Origin: Pseudoxanthomonas helianthi
GTDB taxonomy: Bacteria; Pseudomonadota; Gammaproteobacteria; Xanthomonadales; Xanthomonadaceae
Direction of reading: 5' to 3'
Assembly: GCF_017939625.1 (NCBI RefSeq)
Contig: NZ_JAGKTC010000001.1
Coordinates: 1,384,718-1,448,717 of the forward strand
Length of the DNA stretch: 64,000 nucleotides
Both the position numbers and the translations under genes were made by a program. Shown piece after piece: positions 9,048 to 16,372 of this stretch. The notes beneath the pieces are model-generated. The model did no database searches. It was given only the letters and a program-made list of their open reading frames with translations, and was not told the origin of the DNA. The stretch's first letter is position 1; each line of letters starts with the position of its first letter.

Positions 9048-9563
9048 ATGTCCGACGAAACCAGCAACGGCGCCGCCGCCCCCGAACAGGCCGTTGGCCC
9101 GGTCTTCACCGTCGAGAAGGTCTACGTCAAGGACGTGTCGTTCGAAGTGCCTGGCGCCCCGGCGATCTTCAACGAGGCCGTGCAGCCGGAGTTGAACCTC
9201 AACCTGAACCAGCGCGTGCAGCAGCTCAACGACAACGCGTTCGAAGTCGTGCTCGGCGTGACCCTGACCTGCAAGGCCGGCGACAAGACGGCCTATGTGG
9301 CCGAAGTCCAGCAGGCCGGCATCTTCGGCATCGCCGGCTTCGATGCGCAGACCATCGACGGCCTGCTCGGCACCCAGTGCCCGCACATCCTGTTCCCGTA
9401 CATCCGCCAGCTGATGAGCGACCTGATCCAGGCCGGCGGCTTCCCCCCGTTCTTCCTGCAGCCGATCAACTTCGACGCGCTGTACGCCGAGACGCTGCGC
9501 CAGCGCGCCGCGCAGGGCCAGGGCGGCGAACTGGCCAACGCGGAAACCGCGGGCAACGCCTGA
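9048..9563 (+). CDS. secB: Protein-export chaperone SecB
   Basis: A 171-residue SecB, the tetrameric chaperone that keeps secretory preproteins unfolded and passes them to SecA. The family core is visible in '[19 protein letters not shown]', '[12 protein letters not shown]', '[34 protein letters not shown]', and a short acidic tail ends it. The ATG has an ACGGAGC site at the right distance. It is followed by gpsA after a 90-bp gap with a GC-rich hairpin. Length is slightly above the 155 residues of the E. coli protein. Confidence 0.95.
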   Translation: MSDETSNGAAAPEQAVGPVFTVEKVYVKDVSFEVPGAPAIFNEAVQPELNLNLNQRVQQLNDNAFEVVLGVTLTCKAGDKTAYVAEVQQAGIFGIAGFDAQTIDGLLGTQCPHILFPYIRQLMSDLIQAGGFPPFFLQPINFDALYAETLRQRAAQGQGGELANAETAGNA

Positions 9564-9606
9564 GTACTTGCCCCTTCCGTCCGCGGAGGGGGACGACCGA
9601 AGGATT

Positions 9607-9631
9607 CGCCCCGCCGTACATTGGCGGGGCG
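9607..9631 (+). other. GC-rich hairpin between secB and gpsA
   Basis: The arms CGCCCCGCC (9607-9615) and GGCGGGGCG (9623-9631) form a 9-bp perfect stem with a 7-base loop in the 90-bp secB-gpsA gap. There is no T-tract, so it is not a classic terminator. It may attenuate read-through or protect the secB mRNA end. Confidence 0.5.
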
Positions 9632-9653
9632 GGTCACCGATAGCCGGGGTCGC

Positions 9654-10694
9654 ATGACCGAAGCACTCGAAAACGCGGCGTTGGACATCGCCGTTCTCGG
9701 CGCGGGCTCCTGGGGCACCGCGCTGGCCGCGCTGATGGCCCGCAACGGGCACGCCGTGACGCTGTGGGGGCGCGACGCGAACGTCGCTGCCGCGATCGAA
9801 CGCGACCACGAAAACCCCCGCTACCTGCCGGGCATTCCGCTGCCGCACAACCTGCGTGCCAGCACCGACCTGGCTGAGACGCTGGCCGGTTGCGACCTGG
9901 TGCTGGTAGTGGTGCCTTCGCACGCCTTCACCGAAACCCTGCGTGCGATCGCGCCATTGCGCCCGACCACCGCCGGCGTGGCGTGGGCGACGAAGGGCTT
10001 CGAACCAGGGTCGGGGCGCTTCCTGCACGAAGTGGCCGAAGACATCGTCGGCCCCGGCGTGCCGCTGGCCGTGGTCACCGGGCCATCGTTCGCCAAGGAA
10101 GTGACCCTCGGCCTGCCCACCGCCGTGACCGTGCACGGCGAGGACGCCGCCTTCACCCAGCAGGTTGCCGACGTGCTGCACGGGCCCGCCTTCCGCGCCT
10201 ACACCGGCGACGACATGGTCGGCGCCGAGCTGGGCGGTGCGATGAAGAACGTGCTGGCGGTGGCCACCGGCGTCGCCGACGGCATGCAGCTGGGGCTCAA
10301 CGCCCGTGCGGGCCTGATCACCCGCGGACTCAACGAAATGCTGCGCCTGGCCGCCGCGTTGGGCGCGCGTCCGGAAACCCTGATGGGCCTGGCCGGGCTC
10401 GGCGATCTGGTGCTGACCTGCACCGGCGACCTGTCGCGCAACCGCCGGCTCGGCCTGGCGCTGGGACGCGGCGAATCGCTGGACGAAGCGGTGCGCCAGA
10501 TCGGCCAAGTGGTCGAATCAGTGCAGACCGCCAACGAAGTGATGCGCCTGGCCGACCGCTGCGGCATCGAACTGCCCATTTCCGCCGCGGTGCGCGCCGT
10601 GCTGCACGGCGAATTGACCCCGACCGACGGCCTGCGCCAGTTGCTGGCCCGCGAGCAGAAACCGGAATACCCGGAGACCCTGTTCAAGGATTGA
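9654..10694 (+). CDS. gpsA: Glycerol-3-phosphate dehydrogenase [NAD(P)+]
   Basis: A 346-residue GpsA that reduces dihydroxyacetone phosphate to sn-glycerol-3-phosphate for phospholipid synthesis. The N-terminal dinucleotide fold has '[12 protein letters not shown]', 'VVVPSHAF' follows, and the C-terminal domain carries the conserved lysine in '[36 protein letters not shown]'. The ATG at 9654 puts the GxGxxG motif at about residue 15, as usual. It belongs to the conserved secB-gpsA block. Confidence 0.95.
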   Translation: MTEALENAALDIAVLGAGSWGTALAALMARNGHAVTLWGRDANVAAAIERDHENPRYLPGIPLPHNLRASTDLAETLAGCDLVLVVVPSHAFTETLRAIAPLRPTTAGVAWATKGFEPGSGRFLHEVAEDIVGPGVPLAVVTGPSFAKEVTLGLPTAVTVHGEDAAFTQQVADVLHGPAFRAYTGDDMVGAELGGAMKNVLAVATGVADGMQLGLNARAGLITRGLNEMLRLAAALGARPETLMGLAGLGDLVLTCTGDLSRNRRLGLALGRGESLDEAVRQIGQVVESVQTANEVMRLADRCGIELPISAAVRAVLHGELTPTDGLRQLLAREQKPEYPETLFKD

Positions 10695-10698
10695 GTCG

Positions 10699-10723
10699 AA
10701 AAAAAGCCCGGCGAACCGGGCTT
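10699..10723 (-). terminator. Rho-independent terminator, minus-strand polarity (distal copy)
   Basis: An 8-bp stem AAGCCCGG/CCGGGCTT with a CGAA loop, preceded on the plus strand by a run of seven A. Read on the minus strand this is a stem followed by a T-tract, so it stops transcripts coming from the Ax21-like gene. It lies 5 bp after the gpsA stop and may also reduce read-through from gpsA. A related copy lies at 10849-10874. Confidence 0.75.
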
Positions 10724-10848
10724 CAAGGGGATAGCGGTGCAGGAGAGAGAGGGGAGCACCGCAACAAGGTGGATGATCCGGACGGCAAAACCGTTGAGCC
10801 CTCAGGCGGTCGCATTGCGCGTCCGTTCAGCCGGTTCCGCCGGCCATC

Positions 10849-10874
10849 AAAAAGGCCCGGCTTTCGGCCGGGCC
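10849..10874 (-). terminator. Rho-independent terminator of the Ax21-like gene (proximal copy)
   Basis: A 7-bp stem GGCCCGG/CCGGGCC with a run of five A on the plus-strand 5' side, which is the T-tract on the minus strand. It lies about 55 bp after the stop codon of the Ax21-like gene and is its natural terminator. Confidence 0.8.
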
Positions 10875-10929
10875 CCGGGGGGAGCGACGCGGGAGAGAGG
10901 GGCGCGCCGCCCGTACACCTGTTAACGCC

Positions 10930-11487
10930 TTACCAGCTGAAACGCGGACCGACGAACCACTGGGTGTCGCCGTCGGCGAACTTCACGTCGGCCGAAGCCG
11001 ACCAGTTCGGGTTGAACTTCACCTGCGCGCCGAGGCGGCCGTAGAAGTCGCCGTCGTACTGGTCGCCGTCTTCGTAGCCGACAAGCGCATAGCCGTTGAA
11101 GTTGTTGGTCATCGCGCCGTTGATGCCCACTTCGGCGCTGTAGCCGTCGACATCGCCGAGGTTACCGGCATCGAACTTCTCGTAGGCGACCCGCGTCAGC
11201 AGGTCCATGCGCGGCGAGATCTGGTGGTTGTAGCCCACGCCGGCGCGCCACTGGTCGAAATCGATGCTGGTGTGGTCGATTTCCTGGTTGCTGTAACCGC
11301 CGAACAGGTGGAAGTTCGGAGAGATGGCGACCGAGCCGTTCAGGCCCCAGCCGTCCGCGTCGGCATTGCCCTTGCCGTTGGTGGCGACGTAGCCGCCTTC
11401 GACGTAGTTGTAGCTGACGCCATCGGCCGCGGAGGCAGCGAACGGGGCCAGGGCCAGCAGGGACAGAGCAAGCAAGGACTTCTTCAT
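10930..11487 (-). CDS. Ax21-like outer-membrane beta-barrel protein
   Basis: A 185-residue exported protein with a signal peptide (cleaved after about residue 20, 'AASAADG') and an eight-strand beta-barrel pattern ending in the C-terminal aromatic 'VGPRFSW' expected for barrel insertion. The start 'MKKSLLALSLLA' and 'SYNYVEGGYV' match the Ax21 family of Xanthomonadaceae. Members are abundant outer-membrane or vesicle proteins; earlier claims of an immunity-activating or quorum-sensing role were withdrawn. A 35-bp inverted repeat stands upstream. Confidence 0.85.
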   Translation of the reverse strand: MKKSLLALSLLALAPFAASAADGVSYNYVEGGYVATNGKGNADADGWGLNGSVAISPNFHLFGGYSNQEIDHTSIDFDQWRAGVGYNHQISPRMDLLTRVAYEKFDAGNLGDVDGYSAEVGINGAMTNNFNGYALVGYEDGDQYDGDFYGRLGAQVKFNPNWSASADVKFADGDTQWFVGPRFSW

Positions 11488-11583
11488 GGGTAAACCTCTG
11501 AATTTTATGGTTATGACCGGCGCTGGGACGGGTGTCGTTCGCTGCCAGTGGATGTGAATTATCCGTTAGGGCCCCGAATCGAC

Positions 11584-11618
11584 CCTGAATTTAATACTGA
11601 CCGGTTTATAAATTCAGG
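11584..11618. promoter_or_regulatory. Inverted repeat upstream of the Ax21-like gene
   Basis: The arms CCTGAATTTA (11584-11593) and TAAATTCAGG (11609-11618) are perfect reverse complements with a 15-base spacer. They lie about 100 bp upstream of the Ax21-like start, in an AT-rich stretch of otherwise GC-rich DNA. This looks like a dimeric regulator site or part of the promoter; it could also be a hairpin downstream of trmL on the other side. Confidence 0.5.
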
Positions 11619-11641
11619 CGGCGTTTCGGGAACTTCCTACG

Positions 11642-12106
11642 CTATGCCCCGCCGGCGAAATCCAGCTGCCGCCAAGCCTCGAACACCACCACCGCGATGG
11701 TGTTGGAGAGGTTCAGGCTGCGGTTGTCGGGGCGCATCGGCAGGCGCAGGCGCTGCTCGGGCGGCAGGGCGTCCAGCACTTCCTGGGGCAGGCCGCGGGT
11801 TTCGGGACCGAACAGGAAGGCGTCGCCAGCGGCGTAACGCGGCTGGTCGTAGCGGCGGGCGCCGCGGGTGCTCAGGGCGAACAGGCGCGGGGGCGAAATC
11901 GTGGCCAGGGCCGCTTCCAGCGTCGCGTGCACCTGCACGCGGGCGTACTCGTGGTAATCCAGTCCGGCGCGCTTTAGCTGCTTGTCTTCCAGCTGGAAAC
12001 CCAGCGGTTCGATCAGGTGCAGCCGCGCGCCGGTATTCGCGCACAGGCGGATCGCGTTGCCGGTATTCGGGGGGATTTCCGGCTGGTACAGCAGTACGTC
12101 GAACAT
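11642..12106 (-). CDS. trmL: tRNA (cytidine(34)-2'-O)-methyltransferase TrmL
   Basis: A 154-residue SPOUT methyltransferase that modifies the wobble base of tRNA-Leu. The family shows in 'YQPEIPPNTGNAIRLCANTGARLHLIEPLGF' near the start, 'LFGPETRGLP' in the middle and the trefoil-knot 'RSLNLSNTIAVVVFEAWRQL' at the end. The start at 12106 gives the usual N-terminus 'MFDVLLYQPEI'. In E. coli the homologue (yibK) also lies near gpsA. Confidence 0.95.
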   Translation of the reverse strand: MFDVLLYQPEIPPNTGNAIRLCANTGARLHLIEPLGFQLEDKQLKRAGLDYHEYARVQVHATLEAALATISPPRLFALSTRGARRYDQPRYAAGDAFLFGPETRGLPQEVLDALPPEQRLRLPMRPDNRSLNLSNTIAVVVFEAWRQLDFAGGA

Positions 12107-12141
12107 GCGCGAATTGTAGAAGCCGCCGCATGCGGCGTGGT

Positions 12142-13089
12142 TCAGTGTTCGGCGAATACGCTTTCGCGGCCGGCGAACAGCGCTTCCTGCGCGCGCAGGC
12201 GCTCGGACAGGAATTCGCCCAGCGCGCGGATCCGACGCACCGGACGCAGGTCCGGATGGGTGATCAGCCACAAGGGCACCGCGGCTTCGTCGAGGGTCGC
12301 GCCGACCCGCCGCAGCGCGGGTTCGCAGTCGGCGAGGTAGCAGGGAAGGGCAGCCATGCCGATGCCGGCCTTGGCTGCCTGGAGCAAGGCCAGCAGGGAA
12401 TCGCCGCGGTGGACGATGCGTTCGCGCGGGACGTTCGACGCGATCCAGCGCGCGCTGCCGGCGTGGGACAGCGATTCGTCGGGGGCAACCCAGTCGTGTG
12501 CGGCGAAGTCGTCGTGGTCCAGCCCCCTGGCCGTCTGCCGCGCGAGGTAATCCGGGGCAGCGTAGCGGGCGATGGCGACCGTGGTCAGCCGCCGGGCAAC
12601 CAGGTGTTCGGGCACGGTCGCCGCGGGGCGCAAGGCCATGTCGGCATCGCGCCGGCTCAGGTCGAAGATGGCATTGGCCGCGGCGACTTCGACCACGATG
12701 CCGGGTTCGCACTGGCGGAACTCGGCCAATAGGGGCGCCAGGATGTGCAGCAGGGTGTCGGTGGTGGTGACGCGGATGCGGCCGGACAGGCGCAGGTCCT
12801 GGCCGAGCAACTGGCGATCGAGCGCATCGAGTTCCTCGCCGATGCGGCCGGCCGAGGCGATGGCGATTTCGCCGGCGGGCGTTGGCGCGTAGCCGCCGCG
12901 GCCGCGATCAAACAGGCGCGTGCCGAGGCGGTCTTCCAGCGCGGCCAGGCGCCGGAAGGCCGAGGAGTGATCCACGCCCAGTCGCTTTGCCGCCCCGCCC
13001 AGGCTCTTGCTGTCGGCAATCGCGAGCAGCAGGCGCAGATCGTCGAGCGCGACGCCACCGGGAGAAGGCGTTGTTTGCTTTTTACGCAA
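12142..13089 (-). CDS. LysR-family transcriptional regulator
   Basis: A 315-residue LysR regulator: a winged helix-turn-helix (about residues 15-75, 'LLAIADSKSLGGAAKRLGVDHSSAFRRLAALEDRLGTRLFDR') followed by the two-subdomain inducer-binding fold. It is read away from the glutathione transferase gene, and the 78-bp gap presumably holds the shared promoters, so it probably controls the gst-smr pair. The effector is unknown. Confidence 0.9.
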   Translation of the reverse strand: MRKKQTTPSPGGVALDDLRLLLAIADSKSLGGAAKRLGVDHSSAFRRLAALEDRLGTRLFDRGRGGYAPTPAGEIAIASAGRIGEELDALDRQLLGQDLRLSGRIRVTTTDTLLHILAPLLAEFRQCEPGIVVEVAAANAIFDLSRRDADMALRPAATVPEHLVARRLTTVAIARYAAPDYLARQTARGLDHDDFAAHDWVAPDESLSHAGSARWIASNVPRERIVHRGDSLLALLQAAKAGIGMAALPCYLADCEPALRRVGATLDEAAVPLWLITHPDLRPVRRIRALGEFLSERLRAQEALFAGRESVFAEH

Positions 13090-13167
13090 GGGGAAAGTTC
13101 ATTTTCGCCGTATTGGTTTGCGAACAGTACAACATCATGCTGGCGGCTCCCCAACCGGAGTTGTCCC

Positions 13168-13797
13168 ATGAAGCTTTACTACGCCACCAACAGTTGCTCG
13201 CTTTCGCCGCACATCATCGCCAATGAAGCCGGCATCGTCCTCGAACTGGAAAAGGTCGACATCGGCAGGGCGCCGCACCGGACCGCGGCCGGCGAGGATT
13301 TCGCCACGATCAATCCGAAAGGCTATGTGCCGGCGCTGCGCCTGGAAGACGGCAGCCTGCTGACCGAAGGCCTGGCCATCGCCCTGTATCTCGCCGACCT
13401 GGCCCCGCAGAGTGGATTGGCGCCCGCCGAGGGAACGGCCGAGCGCTACCGCCTGCTGGAATGGCTGACCTTCATCGGCACCGAACTGCACAAGGCCTAC
13501 AGCCCGTGGTTGTTCCATCCCGAGCTCGGGGAGACGGCGCAGCAGGCTGCGCGGGCGAAGATCGTGGGGCGTCTGGCCCTGATCGAAAAGCACCTGGCGA
13601 CGAATGCCTATCTGCTGGGCGAACGTTTCGGCGCCGCAGACGCGTATGCGTTCACGGTTATCGGCTGGTCCCGGTTCGTCGACATCGATCTGGCCCCGTT
13701 CCCGCATCTTCGCGACTACCTGCAGCGCATCGCGGCGCGTCCGGCCGTGCGGGAGGCGATGCGCGCCGAAGGAATGGCCCTGGCGGCCGCGGCCTGA
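13168..13797 (+). CDS. Glutathione S-transferase, bacterial beta-like
   Basis: A 209-residue protein with an N-terminal thioredoxin-fold domain starting 'MKLYYATNSCSLSPHI', including Cys10 used by beta-class enzymes, the cis-proline 'GYVPALRLEDG' and 'LTEGLAIALYLAD', and an all-helical C-terminal domain with 'LLGERFGAADAYAF'. It should conjugate or bind glutathione. A CCGGAG site precedes the ATG. It is followed after 7 bp by the SMR exporter gene and faces the LysR regulator. Confidence 0.93.
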   Translation: MKLYYATNSCSLSPHIIANEAGIVLELEKVDIGRAPHRTAAGEDFATINPKGYVPALRLEDGSLLTEGLAIALYLADLAPQSGLAPAEGTAERYRLLEWLTFIGTELHKAYSPWLFHPELGETAQQAARAKIVGRLALIEKHLATNAYLLGERFGAADAYAFTVIGWSRFVDIDLAPFPHLRDYLQRIAARPAVREAMRAEGMALAAAA

Positions 13798-13804
13798 GCG
13801 CGCC

Positions 13805-14134
13805 ATGGGCAAAGCGCTGGCATGGTCGATGTTGCTGCTCGCCGGTGTGCTCGACGTGCTGTGGGCCCTGGCGATGAAGCAGGCCGAAGGCTATACGCGG
13901 CTGGGTTGGAGCCTGGCGTCGTTCGCGCTGCTGGGCGCGTTCGTGTGGCTGCTCGGCAAGAGCCTGAGCGTGCTGCCGATCGGCACCGCCTATGCGGTCT
14001 GGACCGGGATCGGTGCGGTCGGCACGGTGGCCGCGGGCGCCTGGCTTTTCGGCGAATCGCTGGGCGCGGTGCGGCTGCTTGGCATCGCGCTGGTCATGGC
14101 CGGCATCGTGGTGTTGAAGCTGGCGCCCGGATGA
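13805..14134 (+). CDS. sugE: SugE/Gdx-type small multidrug resistance transporter with E-to-D change
   Basis: A 109-residue four-helix SMR protein. The SugE/Gdx subtype (guanidinium export) is supported by 'AEGYTRLGWS' and 'LPIGTAYAVWTGIGAVGTVAAGAWLFGES'. The membrane-embedded glutamate that binds substrate and protons in this family (Glu13 or 14) is aspartate here (Asp17, codon GAC). The gene starts 8 bp after the gst stop and is probably co-transcribed with it. The conservative change may alter the pKa and transport. Confidence 0.88.
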   Translation: MGKALAWSMLLLAGVLDVLWALAMKQAEGYTRLGWSLASFALLGAFVWLLGKSLSVLPIGTAYAVWTGIGAVGTVAAGAWLFGESLGAVRLLGIALVMAGIVVLKLAPG

Positions 14135-14173
14135 AACGGAAGTAACGGTAGCCTGGAACCGAGGGTGGAGCTT

Positions 14174-14195
14174 GCGCTGGCGTTGTCGCCAGCGC
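14174..14195 (-). other. Hairpin directly after the four-repeat gene
   Basis: The 9-bp arms GCGCTGGCG (14174-14182) and CGCCAGCGC (14187-14195) end exactly at the stop codon of the gene at 14196-14636. There is no T-tract. It lies between two convergent genes and may help terminate or protect both mRNAs. Confidence 0.55.
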
Positions 14196-14636
14196 TTAGC
14201 GCGCGATCTGGGTGGCCAGGGTGGCAACGCCGATCACCGTTTCCACGTCCTCGGCGCTCGGGCGCACGGTCACGGCCGGCAGGTCGACGATATCGGCGGC
14301 CTGGCTGGCCAGGTAGACGGCCAGGTCTTCGGCGGCCGGACGCACGGTGACCGCGGCCAGGTCGACGATCTTCTTGCTGGCCTGGTAGTAGGCCAGGTCC
14401 GCCGCTTCCGGACGCACGGTCACCGCGGCGAGATCGACGATCTTGTGCGACTGGTACCAGGCCAGGTCTTCGGCAGCCGGGCGCACGGTGACGGTCGGCA
14501 GGTCGACGATGGTGTCGGAAACCGCGGACGAAGCCAGCGGGGCATTGGAGAAGTCGCGGGCCGACAACAGCATGGAGGCGGTGCAGGCGGCGAACAGGGC
14601 GGCGGCGGTCAGCGGCAGCAGGGTCTTGGTGTTCAT
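14196..14636 (-). CDS. Exported protein with four tandem VTVRP repeats
   Basis: A 146-residue protein with an N-terminal signal-like segment (about residues 1-25, with a possible but weak lipobox at Cys18) followed by four near-identical 23-26-residue repeats. Each starts 'IVDL', has the core VTVRP, and (in the first three) continues A-x-DLAxY. The DNA repeats are similarly clear. A GAGG site precedes the ATG. No family is recognised, and the function is unknown. See the findings. Confidence 0.75.
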   Translation of the reverse strand: MNTKTLLPLTAAALFAACTASMLLSARDFSNAPLASSAVSDTIVDLPTVTVRPAAEDLAWYQSHKIVDLAAVTVRPEAADLAYYQASKKIVDLAAVTVRPAAEDLAVYLASQAADIVDLPAVTVRPSAEDVETVIGVATLATQIAR

Positions 14637-14802
14637 GGGAGCCTCTTCAGTGTTCGTGATCAGTGGTGTGGTAGTAAAGTAATACACCTAATCAGTCAGG
14701 TCAACTGGAACTTGAATCAGCGGTTCCGTAGTTCAGCCTTCAGTCAGGTTGTGGGGGCGGAGGTTGCGCTTATTCGGGATAACGCATGCGCCGTGCCAAA
14801 TC

Positions 14803-14830
14803 CAACTTGTTGATTAATAAAGACAAGTTG
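14803..14830. promoter_or_regulatory. Inverted repeat CAACTTGT-N12-ACAAGTTG
   Basis: Two perfect 8-bp arms (14803-14810 and 14823-14830) flank an AT-rich 12-base spacer. The position between divergent genes for exported proteins and the AT-rich centre suggest a dimeric regulator site or operator. The regulator is unknown. Confidence 0.45.
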
Positions 14831-15024
14831 CTTGGCGGTTGTGTCCGCTGTCCGCTTCGACTGTCCGCAGGGGCGGTCCGAAGCTGTACGGCGGACGGTG
14901 GTCCGGCGTGGCCATCCGGTTCGCCAGGCGCCCGGGAGGGTCACAACAGTTCGGATGCGTGAAGCGTGGAAAGGGTTACGCGGGGTTGGGCCTGCACAGG
15001 CCATTTTCGTTGGCTAACGTTTAT

Positions 15025-15053
15025 TTGACGATCATGAACCCGCCGATATCCTG
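15025..15053 (+). promoter_or_regulatory. Possible sigma-70 promoter of the barrel gene
   Basis: A TTGACG hexamer (15025-15030) is followed 16-17 bases later by TATCCT/ATCCTG, about 50 bp before the ATG at 15100. The -10 is weak, so the assignment is tentative. Confidence 0.3.
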
Positions 15054-15099
15054 CGCGCGCCCAATGACGGGCGGGGAATATCGAAAACAGGAAAGACTC

Positions 15100-15660
15100 A
15101 TGAACAAGCGACTGATTCTGGCGTCCGCAATTGCGCTGCTGGGCTTCACCGGTTCGGCCTTCGCGGCCGACGGCGTGGGCGGCCAGGGCTTCATCCGTGG
15201 CGAGCTGGGCAGCACCAACACCAAGCTGTCCGCCGAGGGCGAGAGCGATAGCGAGGACGACGTCAGCTACGGCGTGCGTGGCGGCTACTACTTCAACAAG
15301 AACTTCGCCGTCGAAGGTTTCTACAACAGCTACTACAGCAAGTCGCAGGATGGTGTGTCGATCGATCTGGACGGCGTCGGCGCGGGCGTCGCCGGCAAGC
15401 TGTATTTCGCTGAAGGCATGGACACGGGTTGGTTCGTCAGCGGTCGCGCCGGCGCGGTCCGCCTGAAGGCCAAGATTAGCGTCGACGGTTTCGGCAGCGG
15501 CAGCGATCACGAGACCAAGCCGTACGCCGGCGTGGGCCTCGGCTACGACTTCTCGCGCAATCTGGGCCTGAGCCTGAACTACGACTACGTCAAGGCCGAC
15601 TACTCCGGCGTGGACATCAAATTGCAGACCGCCGCCGCGGCGCTGGAATATCGCTTCTGA
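15100..15660 (+). CDS. Outer-membrane beta-barrel protein (porin-like)
   Basis: A 186-residue protein with a clear signal peptide (about residues 1-22, ending AFAAD) and alternating hydrophobic strands typical of an eight-strand barrel. It ends in 'ALEYRF', the terminal phenylalanine expected for BAM recognition, and contains 'GVRGGYYFNKNFAVEGFY' and 'LGYDFSRNLGLSLNYDYV', as in the OmpA/OprF-like beta-barrel domain (OMP_b-brl). A GGAAAG site precedes the ATG. Function is unknown. Confidence 0.83.
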   Translation: MNKRLILASAIALLGFTGSAFAADGVGGQGFIRGELGSTNTKLSAEGESDSEDDVSYGVRGGYYFNKNFAVEGFYNSYYSKSQDGVSIDLDGVGAGVAGKLYFAEGMDTGWFVSGRAGAVRLKAKISVDGFGSGSDHETKPYAGVGLGYDFSRNLGLSLNYDYVKADYSGVDIKLQTAAAALEYRF

Positions 15661-15687
15661 ACCAGCTGCGTGCTGTCGACGCTTGCG

Positions 15688-15719
15688 CAACGGCCGCCTT
15701 CGGGTGGCCGTTGTTCTTT
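15688..15719 (+). terminator. Rho-independent terminator of the barrel gene
   Basis: An 8-bp stem CAACGGCC (15688-15695)/GGCCGTTG (15706-15713) is followed by TTCTTT. It lies 28 bp after the stop codon and should end the monocistronic mRNA. Confidence 0.8.
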
Positions 15720-15808
15720 GGGTGGGAAAATCCAGCCGGAACTTCCTGCACGCGCACCGATCCGGCGCCGTGGATACGTTAGTACGATCTCAGCCACCCG
15801 GATTCCGC

Positions 15809-16273
15809 ATGAGCATCGGCCTTAGACATGGAGCCGCCTCGTCGCTGGCGATCGCCGGATGGCTGATCGCCCTGCTGGCGTTGCAGGCAGTCTGCACCCG
15901 GACGTCGTTCGCCTCGGAGCCCACCGCGCAACGACCGATCCAGGAATTGCGCATCTACGAAGTCGTGGAGCGGAACAAGCAGGCCTTCCACGAACGTTTC
16001 CGCGACCATGCCGCGCGCATCATGGCCCGGCATGGGTTCCGGATCGTTGCGGAATGGGAAACCCTTTTCGAAGGCAGGACCGAGTTCGTCTACCTGCTCG
16101 AATGGCCCGATGAGGCCACGATGAAATCGCGCTGGGCCGCGTTCCGCGCCGACGAGGAATGGCAGCGGATCAAGCTCGAGAGCGTGAAGGCGCATGGCGA
16201 CGTGATGGGCGGCATCGAGGATCGCGTCCTGTATCCGACCGACTACTCCCCGCGCAGCCGCTTCACCGACTGA
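15809..16273 (+). CDS. NIPSNAP-family protein with N-terminal signal segment
   Basis: A 154-residue protein: a hydrophobic N-terminus (about residues 11-35) followed by one NIPSNAP-type ferredoxin-like domain. The typical pattern is 'ELRIYEVVERNKQAFHERFRDHAARIMARHGFRIVAEWET', then 'EFVYLLEWPDEATMKSRWAAFRADEEWQRIK'. Most bacterial NIPSNAP proteins are cytosolic and of unknown function, so the export segment is notable. No clear ribosome site is seen before the ATG at 15809. Confidence 0.8.
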   Translation: MSIGLRHGAASSLAIAGWLIALLALQAVCTRTSFASEPTAQRPIQELRIYEVVERNKQAFHERFRDHAARIMARHGFRIVAEWETLFEGRTEFVYLLEWPDEATMKSRWAAFRADEEWQRIKLESVKAHGDVMGGIEDRVLYPTDYSPRSRFTD

Positions 16274-16372
16274 CCGGCGCGCGTGCCTTGTGGCCTATGC
16301 GCCGGTCCGGCGCGGGCCGCTACCATTGGCGGACCACCTGTTCACTGGCCCCTGTCGCCAAGGAGTGTTGCG

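Larger units (their letters stand above)
14637..15099. other. 463-bp intergenic region with promoter signals
   Basis: This is a long gap between two divergent genes for exported proteins, with no convincing open frame. It contains an AT-rich block at about 14680-14700, an inverted repeat at 14803-14830, and a GC-rich stretch (14840-14960) with direct-repeat-like CTGTCCGC motifs. A possible sigma-70 promoter is at 15025-15053. No small RNA was identified. Confidence 0.5.
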
